A stretch of 64,000 nt of DNA from Candidatus Freyarchaeota archaeon (lineage in GTDB: Archaea; Asgardarchaeota; Jordiarchaeia; Jordiarchaeales; Jordiarchaeaceae), in contig JAUQZE010000011.1 of the NCBI GenBank assembly GCA_030587365.1, positions 1-64,000 of the forward strand. Reading direction: 5' to 3'. Both the position numbers and the translations under genes were made by a program. Of the stretch, positions 63,956-64,000 are shown one piece after another. The notes under the pieces are model-generated. The model was not told the origin of the DNA, ran no database searches, and saw only the letters and a program-made list of their open reading frames with translations. The stretch's first letter is position 1; each line of letters starts with the position of its first letter.

Positions 63956-64000
63956 TTGACTGTCTATGAAATCGGAATTATGAGAGACGGGGTATTGTTA
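63956..64000 (+). CDS. Start of a gene cut by the right window edge
   Basis: TTG at 63956, eight bases after GGGTG, opens a frame that runs to the window end (VYEIGIMRDGVLL). The 15 residues are too few for a firm call, but strand-like VYEIGIMRDG recalls the first strand of longin or roadblock domains found in other archaeal proteins. Confidence 0.35.
   Translation, partial: MTVYEIGIMRDGVLL

Noticed and set aside
1..64000. CRISPR array, rRNA operon or prophage
   Set aside because: No regularly spaced repeats, rRNA-like stretches or phage structural genes were seen; the only mobile-element trace is the transposase tail at the left edge.

Overview
The window looks like a mesophilic-range archaeal genome of the TACK/Thermoproteota side, most likely a Bathyarchaeia-type lineage. 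Evidence: a TFE-beta transcription factor, archaeal-only families (DUF2070, COG1340 coiled coil, THUMP protein), archaeosine/preQ0 genes, formylmethanofuran dehydrogenase subunits without any methyl-CoM reductase gene, and AUG/UUG/GUG starts with GGTG/GGAGG ribosome sites. Placement is inference; no rRNA or tRNA gene was recognised.

Layout. 0-2.7 kb: transposase tail, two ferredoxins, TFE-beta, RlmE-type methyltransferase. 2.9-6.9 kb: coiled-coil protein, ADP-forming acyl-CoA synthetase alpha part, queD and an interrupted queE. 7-11 kb: fwdD-fwdA and an acyl-CoA dehydrogenase fused to a winged-helix-like tail. 11.9-16.5 kb: corrinoid protein/URO-D-type methyltransferase pairs (two of each) with an amidohydrolase. 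16.7-25 kb: TPR proteins (one frameshifted), lipase-like hydrolase, galT, cbiX-like chelatase, M28 peptidase, metallo-beta-lactamase-fold hydrolase. 25-35.4 kb: paralogous membrane proteins, a third URO-D protein, cupin sugar isomerase-like protein, GH38 alpha-mannosidase, sulfatase-like enzyme, third corrinoid protein. 35.6-40.9 kb: acyl-CoA dehydrogenase, ferredoxin, longin-like protein, fwd-type ferredoxin and fwdB. 41-48.3 kb: 2-hydroxyacyl-CoA dehydratase/benzoyl-CoA reductase-type pair with activase, class III aminotransferase, FGGY kinase. 48.6-52.2 kb: a segmental duplication carrying a zinc-ribbon membrane gene and the end of a RuBisCO-like gene, then that gene itself with an in-frame TAG. 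52.3-64 kb: ICMT-like protein, SCP2-like protein, DUF2070 protein, cobaltochelatase (ChlID-type plus CobN) and a DUF429 protein.

How it fits together: cobalt insertion (CobN, ChlID, CbiX) supplies corrinoid for three methyl-carrier proteins and three URO-D methyltransferases; Fwd subunits point to the tetrahydromethanopterin C1 branch of a Wood-Ljungdahl type metabolism; acyl-CoA dehydrogenases, acyl-CoA synthetase and the dehydratase system suggest organic-acid oxidation or fermentation; GH38, sugar isomerase and sugar kinase suggest carbohydrate use.

Most notable: queE cannot be read through as DNA, but removing three short segments of 20, 30 and 31 nt, each predicted to fold as a bulge-helix-bulge (BHB) or relaxed BHB element, restores one uninterrupted 269-residue QueE with its complete iron-sulfur motif. 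This suggests a protein-coding archaeal gene with three tiny introns cut by the tRNA-splicing endonuclease. The RuBisCO-like gene has a comparable short interruption bounded by an inverted repeat, but a much weaker fold.
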